Shown: in pieces, positions 30,157-38,318 of the stretch
How the letters are laid out: the number at the start of each line of letters is the position of its first letter
How positions within the stretch are numbered: the first letter of the stretch is position 1
Virus record (IMG/VR): IMGVR_UViG_3300009494_000005
Span: 1-52,313 of that record
DNA: 52,313 nucleotides
From: a virus
Reading direction: 5' to 3' (one strand)
The notes under the pieces: model-generated
Seen by the model: the letters and a program-made list of their open reading frames with translations, nothing else
Told to the model about the DNA's origin: nothing
The model's database searches: none
Made by a program: the position numbers and the translations under genes

Positions 30157-30818
30157 GGACGCTGACGATCATGGTCCTGATGGCCGCGTTCCAGTTGAGC
30201 ATCCTCGCGATTGGCGGCGCGTTCGCAGGCCCGCCCTCGCACGTCGATTGGCTGACGACGTTCGAGATCGCGCCCGGTGACACCATCGCCGCTTGGAGCA
30301 TCGTCGACCCGAGCCCGGCCGCGCTCGACGCCGTGGGGCACAAACTCCTCACCGCCGGCCGGCTCGACGCCTACCGTTACATGCACAAGGAAGCGGGCGA
30401 CTACCTTCGGGTAATCGTCTACGTCAAGGACGGCTCGCGGTGGAAGCTCACAGCGAACACGCGCATTGTGTTCTGCTACCCGGAGCGGGAGATCGGGACG
30501 GTAGAGGTACTGTTCCCGACCGCCGACGGTCGCGCCGTCCTAAGTTCGCGGAGCGGAGTCGTCGTCGGATCGGCGGGGGTTGAGTTGGCCCGGTCGACCG
30601 ACGGCGGCTACCGTGGTTATCTGCGATTCGCACCGGGTTCCCTGCCCCGCCCGGAGCGGAGGTGGTTCGGGGGCGGCAACAGGTGGGGGGTTCTGCCCCC
30701 CGAGTTCGCGGAGGTTCAGGAGGTGCACGATGAAGCTGACCCTGATCCTGCTCGTAGTCTGCCTGATAGCACTCGGGCCGATGGTGACCGCGTCGTTGCC
30801 GGTGCAGGTGGCCGGTGA
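30153..30818 (+). CDS. Secreted protein, unknown
   Basis: The 221-residue product starts at GTG 30153 (or 30150), overlapping the previous gene. It has a clear signal peptide: basic start, hydrophobic core (IMVLMAAFQLSILAIGGAFA) and a likely cut near residue 24. The mature part is beta-rich (DYLRVIVYVKDGSRWKLTAN, RIVFCYPEREIGTVEVLFPT). Its last 89 bases overlap the next gene in another frame, so the true end of the ordered protein may be near residue 195. It is probably exported to the periplasm or cell surface. Confidence 0.5.
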   Translation: MRTLTIMVLMAAFQLSILAIGGAFAGPPSHVDWLTTFEIAPGDTIAAWSIVDPSPAALDAVGHKLLTAGRLDAYRYMHKEAGDYLRVIVYVKDGSRWKLTANTRIVFCYPEREIGTVEVLFPTADGRAVLSSRSGVVVGSAGVELARSTDGGYRGYLRFAPGSLPRPERRWFGGGNRWGVLPPEFAEVQEVHDEADPDPARSLPDSTRADGDRVVAGAGGR

Positions 30819-30918
30819 TGTCGCGATCGCGTCCGGCGTTGGCGACGACGACAACTGGGACCTGTGGGATTGGCTGGTCCTCTACTGGACTACCAACTGG
30901 GACGACTGGCCGATGTAG
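30730..30918 (+). CDS. Small secreted Trp/Asp-rich peptide
   Basis: The 62-residue product starts at ATG behind GGAGGTGCACG. A signal-like N-terminus (KLTLILLVVCLIALGPMVTA) is followed by about 40 residues ending DDDNWDLWDWLVLYWTTNWD and DWPM, with six Trp and many Asp. Such a tail could sit at a membrane surface or bind sugars. The ORF overlaps the previous gene in another frame. Coding is likely but not certain. Confidence 0.45.
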   Translation: MKLTLILLVVCLIALGPMVTASLPVQVAGDVAIASGVGDDDNWDLWDWLVLYWTTNWDDWPM

Positions 30919-31207
30919 GGTTCCGATCGCGCGGACGGTCCTCGCGGTGGCAATCATCGCGGGGACGCCCGCTGTCGCCGGTCGAGACGTTCTGATCGGC
31001 GTGACGCCGGACACCTGCTACACCGTGACCGTTGACGGCTCACTGATTCACGAGGCGATCGCGGCTGACAGCCTCGGGATCTTCGAGTTCGCGCTCGAGA
31101 CCCTTCCGGCGGGCCGTCACACGGTCACACTTGAACCGACCGGGTGCGACACGACAGCGTTCGTGATCTGCCCGGGCGAATGCGGCATAAGGCCGCAGGA
31201 GGATTGA
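30815..31207 (+). CDS. Secreted protein with C-terminal CPGECG motif; start uncertain
   Basis: The convincing part reads RTVLAVAIIAGTPAVAG, a signal-peptide-like segment, then a beta-rich body (TCYTVTVDGSLIHEAIAADS, GRHTVTLEPTGCDTTAF) and the end FVICPGECGIRPQED. No normal start lies just before the signal-like segment; the nearest in-frame ATG/GTG are at 30815-30818 inside the previous gene, and GTG 30947 would lose half of the hydrophobic core. A frameshift or sequencing error near 30920 is possible. The ending is shared with the next gene. Confidence 0.4.
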   Translation: MMSRSRPALATTTTGTCGIGWSSTGLPTGTTGRCRVPIARTVLAVAIIAGTPAVAGRDVLIGVTPDTCYTVTVDGSLIHEAIAADSLGIFEFALETLPAGRHTVTLEPTGCDTTAFVICPGECGIRPQED

Positions 31208-31208
31208 C

Positions 31209-31613
31209 ATGCGGACGTTCCAGATCTTCGCTCTGATTCTGCTCCTCGGGGTGCTGTCGCCGTTCGCGGCAACGGCCGCCGTCTACCTGCCGGACGCTTT
31301 CGGCGTCCTCTACTGGTCCGGGTTCGGCGGGCCCGGGTGCGAGGAGTTCCCGACCGAGGCCGTGGTGCACTACACAGTCGAGTGGGCACCGACCGGCTCT
31401 GAGCTCTACGCCGTTCTCATCGACGACCTGCCACACCTCGGAGTCGGAGTCGAACACACAACGACCTTCACCCTCCCCGATTTCGACGGCTACGACTACC
31501 GGATCACATGCACCGCAGAGCTAGACGGTCAGACCTTCACCGCTGATTGCGAGGTGGTCGACGTTAGGATCTTCGTGGTGTGTCCCGGAGAATGCGGAGC
31601 ACGGACCGAATGA
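31209..31613 (+). CDS. Secreted protein with C-terminal CPGECG motif
   Basis: The 134-residue product starts at ATG right after the previous stop, behind GCAGGAGGATTGAC. Residues 1-23 are a signal peptide (TFQIFALILLLGVLSPFAATA). The mature part is a beta-rich domain with Cys (ITCTAELDGQTFTADCEVVD) and ends RIFVVCPGECGARTE, nearly the same as the preceding product. The pair are probably paralogues, with a Cys pair that could form a disulfide or bind metal. The role outside the cytoplasm is unknown. Confidence 0.6.
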   Translation: MRTFQIFALILLLGVLSPFAATAAVYLPDAFGVLYWSGFGGPGCEEFPTEAVVHYTVEWAPTGSELYAVLIDDLPHLGVGVEHTTTFTLPDFDGYDYRITCTAELDGQTFTADCEVVDVRIFVVCPGECGARTE

Positions 31614-32431
31614 GCCGGAACACGAACATCATCGGGGTCGTGATGCTGACGAGCACGCCCGCCCTAGCGGCTCAGGCGATTCGCTCGGTCAAGCTCACGA
31701 CCCCGCCCGGCGTGACCCTAGCGTGGGGCCTTGGACTGTATAAAGTCGCGTTGAGCGAGACTGACGGGCTCCCTGACGTCGATCTGGCGATTCACTTCGA
31801 CGAGCCCGAGTTCTCCTTCTCGAGATTCAACAACATCATGGCGGCCAAGCTCTGCGCCCGCTATGTCTCTGCCGGCGGGCTCGACTTCCTCCTGTTCATC
31901 AACGACGACATCGCGGCCCGGCCGGACTCGAACTGGCTCGGGGCGATGATCCTCGCGCACACATGGGCCGGCGCGTCTGAGGTGGGGATCAAGCTCGTCT
32001 ACCCGGAGGACCGCGTCGCGCCCGGGAAGATTCAACACTGCGGGCACTACCGAGGGCACGGCGGGACCGGCACGCATCGCGGCCTCTACGCCGATCCCGA
32101 CGCCCCACAGTTCTCGAAGCCGGCATGGGTGCCGACGTGGGCCGTCACCGGAGCCGTAGTGCTCGTGACGCCGGCCGACTTCTGGAAGGTGGGCGGGTTC
32201 GACGAGGGATACCGCACGCTCTGGCAGGACGTCGACTTGTCGCTGGCCCTCCGGCGCACGACAGGACGCCCCGTGGTCTGCGTGCAGGACGAGTGGCTCT
32301 ACCACTTCGAGGGCGCGACGCAAGGCGGCAGGTTCGACGAGGAACCGTGGTGGCTCACGCGCCCCGACGTGCAGGAGGACCGCGATCGGTTCATCAAGAA
32401 ATGGCCCCCATCGGAGGATGGAGCACTATGA
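31610..32431 (+). CDS. Family 2-like (GT-A) glycosyltransferase
   Basis: The 273-residue enzyme overlaps the previous gene by ATGA. GT2-like features are the early strand IIGVVMLTSTPALAAQAIRS, an acidic metal-site segment FLLFINDDIAARPD (residues about 93-106), and the acceptor-side block VGGFDEGYRTLWQDVDLSLA (about 203-222), typical of rhamnosyl- and other GT2 enzymes. It likely moves a sugar from a nucleotide donor to a glycan, protein or modified base. It overlaps the next glycosyltransferase by ATGA, so both act in one pathway. Confidence 0.75.
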   Translation: MSRNTNIIGVVMLTSTPALAAQAIRSVKLTTPPGVTLAWGLGLYKVALSETDGLPDVDLAIHFDEPEFSFSRFNNIMAAKLCARYVSAGGLDFLLFINDDIAARPDSNWLGAMILAHTWAGASEVGIKLVYPEDRVAPGKIQHCGHYRGHGGTGTHRGLYADPDAPQFSKPAWVPTWAVTGAVVLVTPADFWKVGGFDEGYRTLWQDVDLSLALRRTTGRPVVCVQDEWLYHFEGATQGGRFDEEPWWLTRPDVQEDRDRFIKKWPPSEDGAL

Positions 32432-33531
32432 GAATCGCGCTCGCGACGACGAGCCTTGCGAAGCACGGAGGGGCCGCGTCGTTTCAGGACCACCTCGCCG
32501 CTCAACTACGCGACGCCGGTAATCAGGTAACTCAATACCGGATTGGCCGAACGGACGAGAAGAAGGGCCGAATCATCTGCGTCGACAAGGACTGTATCAA
32601 GCGGCCCGACGAGGAGTTCATCGCGGAGGAACGGCTGACCTGTGGATGGGAGGACCTGTGGGAGCGGAACGATCTCGTCCACATCACGAACCCGGGGAGC
32701 CTACACCTCGGGTTCAACTGGGATCAGCTGTTCGCAACGAAGCACGGGCCCCTTGCCCTCACGATCCACGACCCCCACGAGATCGAGGTGCTCGGGCCGA
32801 CCCTGATCGAACTGTGCAAGACCGCCGACCTCGTGACGTTTCTGAGCCCACGGTATTTGGAACACTTCGTGTCGGCCGGCTACGTGGACGCCGAGATCAT
32901 GCGACTCAAGGCCGTCTACGTCCGACAGCCGTATGTCAGGAGGAACGACCCCGCGCGGATCTTCGAGAAGGCCCGTCGCGTCGTGTGCACGTCGGGATGG
33001 CGGCCGGTGAAACGGATCGACCTCATCGTCAAGGCGGCCGAGTTCCTGCCTGTCGAGAGCGGCAACGTCAAGCCTCTGGAGTTCTGGAGCGGTGACGGGG
33101 TCGCCTACGTCGAGGACATGGTCGAGAATCTGCCGGGTATGGCGAACTGCGAGGATCACGGCGAGTGGGACGACGAGCAGATGGACGACGTCTACGGCAC
33201 CGCCGGCGCGGTTGTGAACATGACGATGTTCGACGAGTCCGACACCGGGCGAACGGAATACCCGATACTGGAGGCGTGGGACTATCAGGTAATGCCGGTG
33301 ATCGGGACGGACTTCGCCGGTGACGCCGAGTTCGGCCAGCTTCAACCGGGATTCAACTGCTTCACGGCCGAGCCGACACCGGAGGCGGTCGCGGCCCGGA
33401 TCATCGACGCCCTCGACAACCCGAAACCGCCGGCCTACTTCGCCAAGTCGCTTGAGCCCCACGAGGACGCCGGCAGGGACTACCTTGCAGCATATGAGGA
33501 GGCGATCGCGCGATGCGTGACCAAGGAGTGA
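32428..33531 (+). CDS. GT-B-like glycosyltransferase (GT4-type, putative)
   Basis: The 367-residue enzyme overlaps the GT2-like gene. The N-terminal Rossmann half opens MRIALATTSLAKHGGAASFQ, like the GT4 start with a Gly-rich loop, and includes LALTIHDPHEIEVLGP and DLVTFLSPRYLEHF. The second half carries VCTSGWRPVKRIDLIVKAA, where a GT4 enzyme has its donor-binding Arg/Lys, then TEYPILEAWDYQVMPVIGTD, which fits the E-x7-E region. This pairing suggests two successive sugar additions. Confidence 0.65.
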   Translation: MRIALATTSLAKHGGAASFQDHLAAQLRDAGNQVTQYRIGRTDEKKGRIICVDKDCIKRPDEEFIAEERLTCGWEDLWERNDLVHITNPGSLHLGFNWDQLFATKHGPLALTIHDPHEIEVLGPTLIELCKTADLVTFLSPRYLEHFVSAGYVDAEIMRLKAVYVRQPYVRRNDPARIFEKARRVVCTSGWRPVKRIDLIVKAAEFLPVESGNVKPLEFWSGDGVAYVEDMVENLPGMANCEDHGEWDDEQMDDVYGTAGAVVNMTMFDESDTGRTEYPILEAWDYQVMPVIGTDFAGDAEFGQLQPGFNCFTAEPTPEAVAARIIDALDNPKPPAYFAKSLEPHEDAGRDYLAAYEEAIARCVTKE

Positions 33532-33812
33532 TCTTCGAGTTGCGGGTTCTGTTCTGGCTTGCCGTCAGGATCGCGGGGGGGGTTGTCGAGCACATCGGGG
33601 CCCGCCTCCGCGAGATCCGCGAGAGCCCGCCGTGCTACGGGTCCGGTCTCGAGCCGCCGGGGCCTGACGACGTGTTCACCGCGCCTCTCGAGGACGACAA
33701 GTGGGGCGCGCCTAGTGTCGGAGGGCCCTTGACCGCCGAGGAGTTCGACCGCCTCCGCGATCGCATGAACAGTGGCGAGCCGGTAGACCTCAACCGCGAG
33801 GAGATCAACTGA
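33513..33812 (+). CDS. Small protein, unknown
   Basis: The 99-residue product overlaps the end of the glycosyltransferase by 19 bases and the next gene by TGATG. The first 30 residues are amphipathic and hydrophobic (VIFELRVLFWLAVRIAGGVV), possibly membrane-associated, and the rest is acidic with a helix (TAEEFDRLRDRMNSGEPVDL). A run of eight G at 33575-33582 lies near its start. Function is unknown. Confidence 0.5.
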   Translation: MRDQGVIFELRVLFWLAVRIAGGVVEHIGARLREIRESPPCYGSGLEPPGPDDVFTAPLEDDKWGAPSVGGPLTAEEFDRLRDRMNSGEPVDLNREEIN

Positions 33813-34360
33813 TGGGCAAGCTGACCATGGAATACCGGAGGCTCGACGACGTCGTGCCGGCCGACGAGAACCCGAAGGGGCACAAGATCGGCGCCATCAT
33901 CGAGTCGATCAAGCGGCGCGGGTTCGCTGACGGACTCGTGGAGGACGGGCGCACAGGGAAGCTTGTCGGGGGGCACGGCCGCCTCCAAGCTCTCCAGCAG
34001 ATGCGGGACGCGCACGAGCCGGAACCGGAGGGGATCATGGTGAGCGACGCCGGGTGGTTCGTGCCTGTGCAGGTGGGATGGCGGTCGAAGAACGACGCCG
34101 ACGCCCGCGCGATGCTCGTCGCGCTCAACAAGATCGTCGAGCTCGGGGGATGGGACGAGGTCATACTCGGGCCGTTCCTGCGGGGGATCAACGACGACGG
34201 CGAGCTCATAGGAACCGGGTTCAACGAGCACGACCTCAAGGGATTCGGTGACGCCGGGCCTGACGGTGGGTTCGGAGGAGAGCCCGGCGGTGGAGGGCCC
34301 CGCGAGGGCGTGCACCGCACCTGTCCGAAATGCGGCTTCCAGTGGACGGAGGACGCTTGA
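33812..34360 (+). CDS. ParB/sulfiredoxin-fold (ParB-like nuclease domain) protein with zinc motif
   Basis: In this 182-residue protein, residues 7-65 match the ParB-N/sulfiredoxin fold: YRRLDDVVPADENPKGH, then IIESIKRRGFADGLVED, and the hallmark GGHGRLQAL (53-61). The C-terminus ends in a Gly-rich linker and CPKCGFQW with a preceding Cys-lacking stretch, perhaps half of a zinc site. Phage ParB-like proteins act as nucleases, NTP-using enzymes or DNA-modification partners. It overlaps the radical-SAM gene by TGATG, suggesting joint action. Confidence 0.65.
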   Translation: MGKLTMEYRRLDDVVPADENPKGHKIGAIIESIKRRGFADGLVEDGRTGKLVGGHGRLQALQQMRDAHEPEPEGIMVSDAGWFVPVQVGWRSKNDADARAMLVALNKIVELGGWDEVILGPFLRGINDDGELIGTGFNEHDLKGFGDAGPDGGFGGEPGGGGPREGVHRTCPKCGFQWTEDA

Positions 34361-35787
34361 TGCAGAAGATCGGATGGTTGATGTATGAGGGCCCATACAA
34401 GAACTCGCGCGGCACGTCGGCCTCCTTCCTCAGGCAAGGGAACATCGGCGCCCTCGTGGTGTTCGACATCCTCCGGCGCGCGGGCTTCGAGTGTGTCCCG
34501 GTCGTTCCTCGAGACGCCCACCAGTTCGACGTCGTCGCGTTCTCCCTGACGAGCTCGTTCGACTACTACAACTTCCTCCGGGCTGTCGGGAAGCTCCCGG
34601 AGTGGCAGCCGGGACGGCGCAAGTTCAAGGTGATCGCCGGCGGGGCCGGCCTCAACAACGCGCTCGCCCTCCGGAATTACGTCGACTACGCCGCCTACGG
34701 CCGGGCCGAGGTGTTCATCGCGAATCTCGTTGCCGACGCGATCGCCGGCCGTCCGAGCAAGAGCCCGCACGTCCTCAACCTCCCCGAGATCCGGCCCGTG
34801 ACCTACGCTCAGGTTGACGAGCTCTACGAGCACGAGGTTGACGTGCCGGCGGTACACAGCGGGAAGTGGTGCGAGCACAACATCGGATGCCACCGGTGTT
34901 GCTACTTCTGCTTCTACCGCTACTCCCGGAAGTTCGTCAGCGAGCGCGAGACCTACAAGTACTCAGGAGCGGACGGACCGGGGGGAGGAATGCAGATCGA
35001 GCTCACCATGCTCGACGTGATCGAGAAGTGGCACGGTGAGTGGCCCCGCCTCCTGCCGGCGGCCGACGGATTCTCAGAGCGGCTCCGGTTCGCGTTCAAC
35101 AAGAAGATCAGCCGCGACATGATCGCGGAGGTCGGCCGGCACCTTGCCGACGTGTGGACCCTCACCCGAGGGCACGAGCCCGAGAAGCGGCTCCGGTGCA
35201 TGGTCTACAACATCGCCAACCTGCCGACCGAGACTGACGAGGACCGGGCCGAACTGCCCGCGGATCTTGTCAACGCCGCACCTGACGGCCGCGTGACCTA
35301 CGTTCTACACTCGACCCCGTTCCGTCCCTCGCCGCTCACGCCCTCCGCGTACCTCCCCGTTGCACTGTTCCCCGCTCACCGCCTCCAGCCGGGCGAGAGC
35401 AAGCTGCTCGGGAAGGAAGGGAACACGCAGGTGTTCGTGTCAGGGACTCAGGAATCCCCGATCTCGCAACTGATGAGCCTCATCATCGAGCGTGCCACCG
35501 ACCCCGATCTGACCGACAAGATCCTCGGGTCGATGCTGTTCGGCAAGGACTACCGCCGGCAGAAAACGTGGCGCGACAAGCTCCGCGCCCTGTCGGGATG
35601 GTTCGACCTCGACGGCTACCTCCGCAGTTATAGCCTTGACGAGCCCCTGCCGACGTGGTATCTCGGCTCGTACACGAAGCCGGCGACGGTTCGCCGGCAA
35701 GCCAAGCGACTCAAGGGTGCGCTCGGCATACTGGAGCCCGGGGAGGGTGACGACGTTGACGACGCTACACCTGCCAATCATCCGTAG
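34360..35787 (+). CDS. Radical SAM protein with B12-binding-like N-terminal domain
   Basis: In this 485-residue protein, Cys177-x3-Cys181-x2-Cys184 (GCHRCCYFCFYR) is the CX3CX2C signature that binds the 4Fe-4S cluster and SAM. Two extra Cys (171 and 180) flank it. Residues 25-130 look like a Rossmann domain (DVVAFSLTSSFDYYNFLRAV, FKVIAGGAGLNNALALRNYV), the place of the cobalamin-binding domain in B12-dependent radical SAM methylases, but the DxHxxG motif is not evident. Residues 230-400 would form the barrel. It may carry out a difficult C-H chemistry on a glycan, nucleic acid or peptide. The gene overlaps the ParB-like gene. Confidence 0.7.
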   Translation: MQKIGWLMYEGPYKNSRGTSASFLRQGNIGALVVFDILRRAGFECVPVVPRDAHQFDVVAFSLTSSFDYYNFLRAVGKLPEWQPGRRKFKVIAGGAGLNNALALRNYVDYAAYGRAEVFIANLVADAIAGRPSKSPHVLNLPEIRPVTYAQVDELYEHEVDVPAVHSGKWCEHNIGCHRCCYFCFYRYSRKFVSERETYKYSGADGPGGGMQIELTMLDVIEKWHGEWPRLLPAADGFSERLRFAFNKKISRDMIAEVGRHLADVWTLTRGHEPEKRLRCMVYNIANLPTETDEDRAELPADLVNAAPDGRVTYVLHSTPFRPSPLTPSAYLPVALFPAHRLQPGESKLLGKEGNTQVFVSGTQESPISQLMSLIIERATDPDLTDKILGSMLFGKDYRRQKTWRDKLRALSGWFDLDGYLRSYSLDEPLPTWYLGSYTKPATVRRQAKRLKGALGILEPGEGDDVDDATPANHP

Positions 35788-36169
35788 ATGGTTCGACCTC
35801 ATCGCGGTCAAGGAGAAGCTGGTCGAGTTCCGGGCCTGTTCTCCGTATTGGCAGAGCCGGATCGACGGCAAGGAACCGACGCACGTTAGGCTCGTCAACG
35901 GCTACGGTGCCGGCAGACCTTGGATGCTTGTGGAGATCCGGGGCATCGAGCAGGTCTACCGCTCCCCGGGTGCGAGTGGCGCCGGCCCGACCGGGATGGT
36001 CTACGCGATCACGCTCGGGGCAATCGTCGACCACGGCAACATCGACCTCCACGCCCTCCGGTTGTGGGCGATCGCGCGCGCCTACACTGACGATTCGCTG
36101 GTGTCGTCGGCCCTCGCGCCCCTCGACGGCTCGGACTCCTTCACGTTCGAGAGGGTCGACCATGCCTGA
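35756..36169 (+). CDS. ASCH/PUA-like domain protein (putative)
   Basis: The 137-residue product, starting at TTG 35756 (GTG 35747 is possible), overlaps the radical-SAM gene. RRWFDLIAVKEKLVEFRACS, then HVRLVNGYGAGRPWMLVEIR and VYAITLG, follow the ASCH pattern of an N-terminal W-F-x-I-G-x-K-x-E-R motif, a strand with NG, and a final strand. ASCH domains bind RNA or modified nucleosides. Placement between a radical-SAM gene and the small terminase gene is unusual. Confidence 0.6.
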   Translation: MTTLHLPIIRRWFDLIAVKEKLVEFRACSPYWQSRIDGKEPTHVRLVNGYGAGRPWMLVEIRGIEQVYRSPGASGAGPTGMVYAITLGAIVDHGNIDLHALRLWAIARAYTDDSLVSSALAPLDGSDSFTFERVDHA

Positions 36170-36734
36170 CCCCGCCAAACCCGTGACCTACCTCAATCCC
36201 AAGGACGAATACGTGCGGTCGCCGGAGAAGGTGACGATCTCCGCTCTTGCCAACAAGTGGCATCACGAGGACCGCGATGGATACTCTGAGCCGTGGCTGA
36301 AAAAGCGTTGCTCCAAGGAGGGTTGGAGGAATCTGAGGCTCGCCCACTGGGAGCGCGCACGGTCAGTTACTATAGCTAAGGAACTCGACGACACCGCCGA
36401 GGCACACGCGACGGTGATCAAACGCTACACGACGCTACTCGACGGCATGATGGGAGGTGCCGTACGCTACCTCAAGCAGTTCGAGCCCCCCGAAGGGACC
36501 CCGCCGGAGGAACGAAGCACCTTCATGCCGCCGTTCAAGGGACCGGGCGAGGCGGCCGCCGTCCTCCAGAAGTGCATCGAGCTAGATCGCAAGGTTCGCG
36601 GCATGGACGTACAGAAGATCGCGGACGTGACCGGCGAGGACATCGCTACCGATTACTACTCCGAGGCGGGCGACGAGGAACTGGAGCGGATCATTGCCGA
36701 AGCCGACGCGGTCAGCGGCGAGAGCGCGGGCTGA
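36162..36734 (+). CDS. Terminase small subunit
   Basis: The 190-residue product overlaps the previous gene and ends within the start of the large subunit gene. Residues 20-60 form a helix-turn-helix like that of small terminases (VTISALANKWHHEDRDGYSE, LKKRCSKEGWRNL). A helical central part for ring formation and an acidic C-terminus (EDIATDYYSEAGDEELERII) follow. It would recognise the packaging site and regulate the large subunit. Confidence 0.75.
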   Translation: MPDPAKPVTYLNPKDEYVRSPEKVTISALANKWHHEDRDGYSEPWLKKRCSKEGWRNLRLAHWERARSVTIAKELDDTAEAHATVIKRYTTLLDGMMGGAVRYLKQFEPPEGTPPEERSTFMPPFKGPGEAAAVLQKCIELDRKVRGMDVQKIADVTGEDIATDYYSEAGDEELERIIAEADAVSGESAG

Positions 36735-38250
36735 GCTCGCGCGCCGTGAGCGTGCCCGTCGTTCCTTCGTCCACTTCTGCGAGTATGTCTATGGCTGGCC
36801 GGCCTTTACTCCCGAGGGCCGGCCTGTTGTTCCTCTACACCACGAGTGGGCCGACCACACCGACGACTCATGGGCCCACCACCTCCGCGCCGGCGTCATG
36901 GCCCCCCGCGATCACGGCAAGACTCAGCAGATGCGCGCCCGGATCGTGTTCGAGCTCGGGCGGTCGACCATCCCACGCCTCGCGTGGAGGGCGAACCTCC
37001 GCATCAAGCTGTTCAAGAACACCCACGAGAACGCGGCCGAGATCGTCGGGCAGGTGGCCCGCGACATCGAGAGCAACGACGCCCTCCGGCGTCTGTTCCC
37101 GAACCTCCGGCCGGCCCGCAAGGGCAAGTGGACCGAGCACAAGATCTACATTCGCCGCACCGAGAACCTGCCCGACGCCTCGTTCGAGGGGCGCGGCATT
37201 CTGTCGTCCGCTACCGGCGGCCGCGCCGACATCATATTCCTCGACGACGTCTGCGACCTCAAGAACTCCGTCCTAGAGCCCGCCTCCCGGGAGAAGATCC
37301 TCGTTGCGCTCGACTCCGTAATCTTCCACCTCCGGGAGCCGTGGACCCGCTGGTTCGCCATCGGCACGTCATGGCACGAGCTCGACGCGAACGCGCAACT
37401 CCAGAAGCGCACCGAGGACTGGTCGTGGATGATCTACCGTATTCAGCGCGAGCCCGGCGGCCCGATGGAGGTGCTCTGGCCCGGGAAGTGGGACATCCCC
37501 GCTCTCGAGGAGTCCCTGCGGAACAACGAGCGCGAGTTTGAGCGAGGATTCAACAACCGGCCGTTCGGTGACAAGGAGTCGCTGGTCAACTGGGACGACG
37601 TCAAGGCGTGCTTCGATCCGAACCTCGCGATGGGCGAGGAGCCGTTCCGAACGCGGATCAGAGTCAGCGGCTACGACCTCGCGATCGGCAAGTCCGACCA
37701 TTCCAGCTTCTTCTTCGCTACGACCCTCGGGCGCGCCGGCGGGGGCAAGATCGTGATTCTGTCCATGTTCCGGGCGCGCATCCCGTTCCGTCAGCAGGTC
37801 GGAACCGTCGTCAACGACTACAAGCGGTGGCATCCGCTCTGGCACATGGTCGAGAACAACGTGTATCAGGAGGCCCTCGTCGAGCAGCTCCAGTTCGAGC
37901 ATCCCGAGATCCCCGTCGAGGCGCACACGACCGGCAAACAGAAGATGGACCCCTACGTGGGGCTTCCTGGGCTCGCGCCTCTGTTCCAACAGCGGCGAAT
38001 CGTGATCCCCACGAAGGGCGGGCACGACGGCTCAGACCTGACGTGTCAGTGCTCGCTCTGCGTGTTCCTCCGCGAGCTCCGGTGGTTCCCGGCCGGCACG
38101 ACCGACGGCGTCATGTCGTTCTGGATCGCGGTCAACAAGATCCGGCAACTGGAGGGCTCGGCCGGCGAAGTGGTCGACGTGCAATCCGAGTTCGCGGCGT
38201 GGGGGGAGGAGCTAGAGGAATCCGGGCTTGACGGTGACGCCGACATGTGA
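36694..38250 (+). CDS. Terminase large subunit
   Basis: The 518-residue packaging motor starts at TTG, overlapping the small subunit by 41 bases. Walker A is APRDHGKT (residues 70-77) and Walker B is IIFLDD (180-185), followed by the coupling motif region SFAIGTSW (RWFAIGTSWHELD). The nuclease half begins near residue 325 with VSGYDLAIGKSDHSSFFFA, whose Asp residues fit the metal site. It drives DNA into the prohead. Only one copy is present in the window. Confidence 0.9.
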   Translation: MPKPTRSAARARAELARRERARRSFVHFCEYVYGWPAFTPEGRPVVPLHHEWADHTDDSWAHHLRAGVMAPRDHGKTQQMRARIVFELGRSTIPRLAWRANLRIKLFKNTHENAAEIVGQVARDIESNDALRRLFPNLRPARKGKWTEHKIYIRRTENLPDASFEGRGILSSATGGRADIIFLDDVCDLKNSVLEPASREKILVALDSVIFHLREPWTRWFAIGTSWHELDANAQLQKRTEDWSWMIYRIQREPGGPMEVLWPGKWDIPALEESLRNNEREFERGFNNRPFGDKESLVNWDDVKACFDPNLAMGEEPFRTRIRVSGYDLAIGKSDHSSFFFATTLGRAGGGKIVILSMFRARIPFRQQVGTVVNDYKRWHPLWHMVENNVYQEALVEQLQFEHPEIPVEAHTTGKQKMDPYVGLPGLAPLFQQRRIVIPTKGGHDGSDLTCQCSLCVFLRELRWFPAGTTDGVMSFWIAVNKIRQLEGSAGEVVDVQSEFAAWGEELEESGLDGDADM

Positions 38251-38318
38251 TACCACGACGGCGGTTGTCTCTGCCGTCGGGTTCCTCGTCGGCTCCCCAT
38301 CGAGACTGGAGGCCCGCC

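Noticed and set aside
33575-33582. Run of eight G as a phase-variation switch
   Set aside because: Such runs occur several times in this G-rich sequence and there is no evidence of length variation; kept only as a note in the gene entry.
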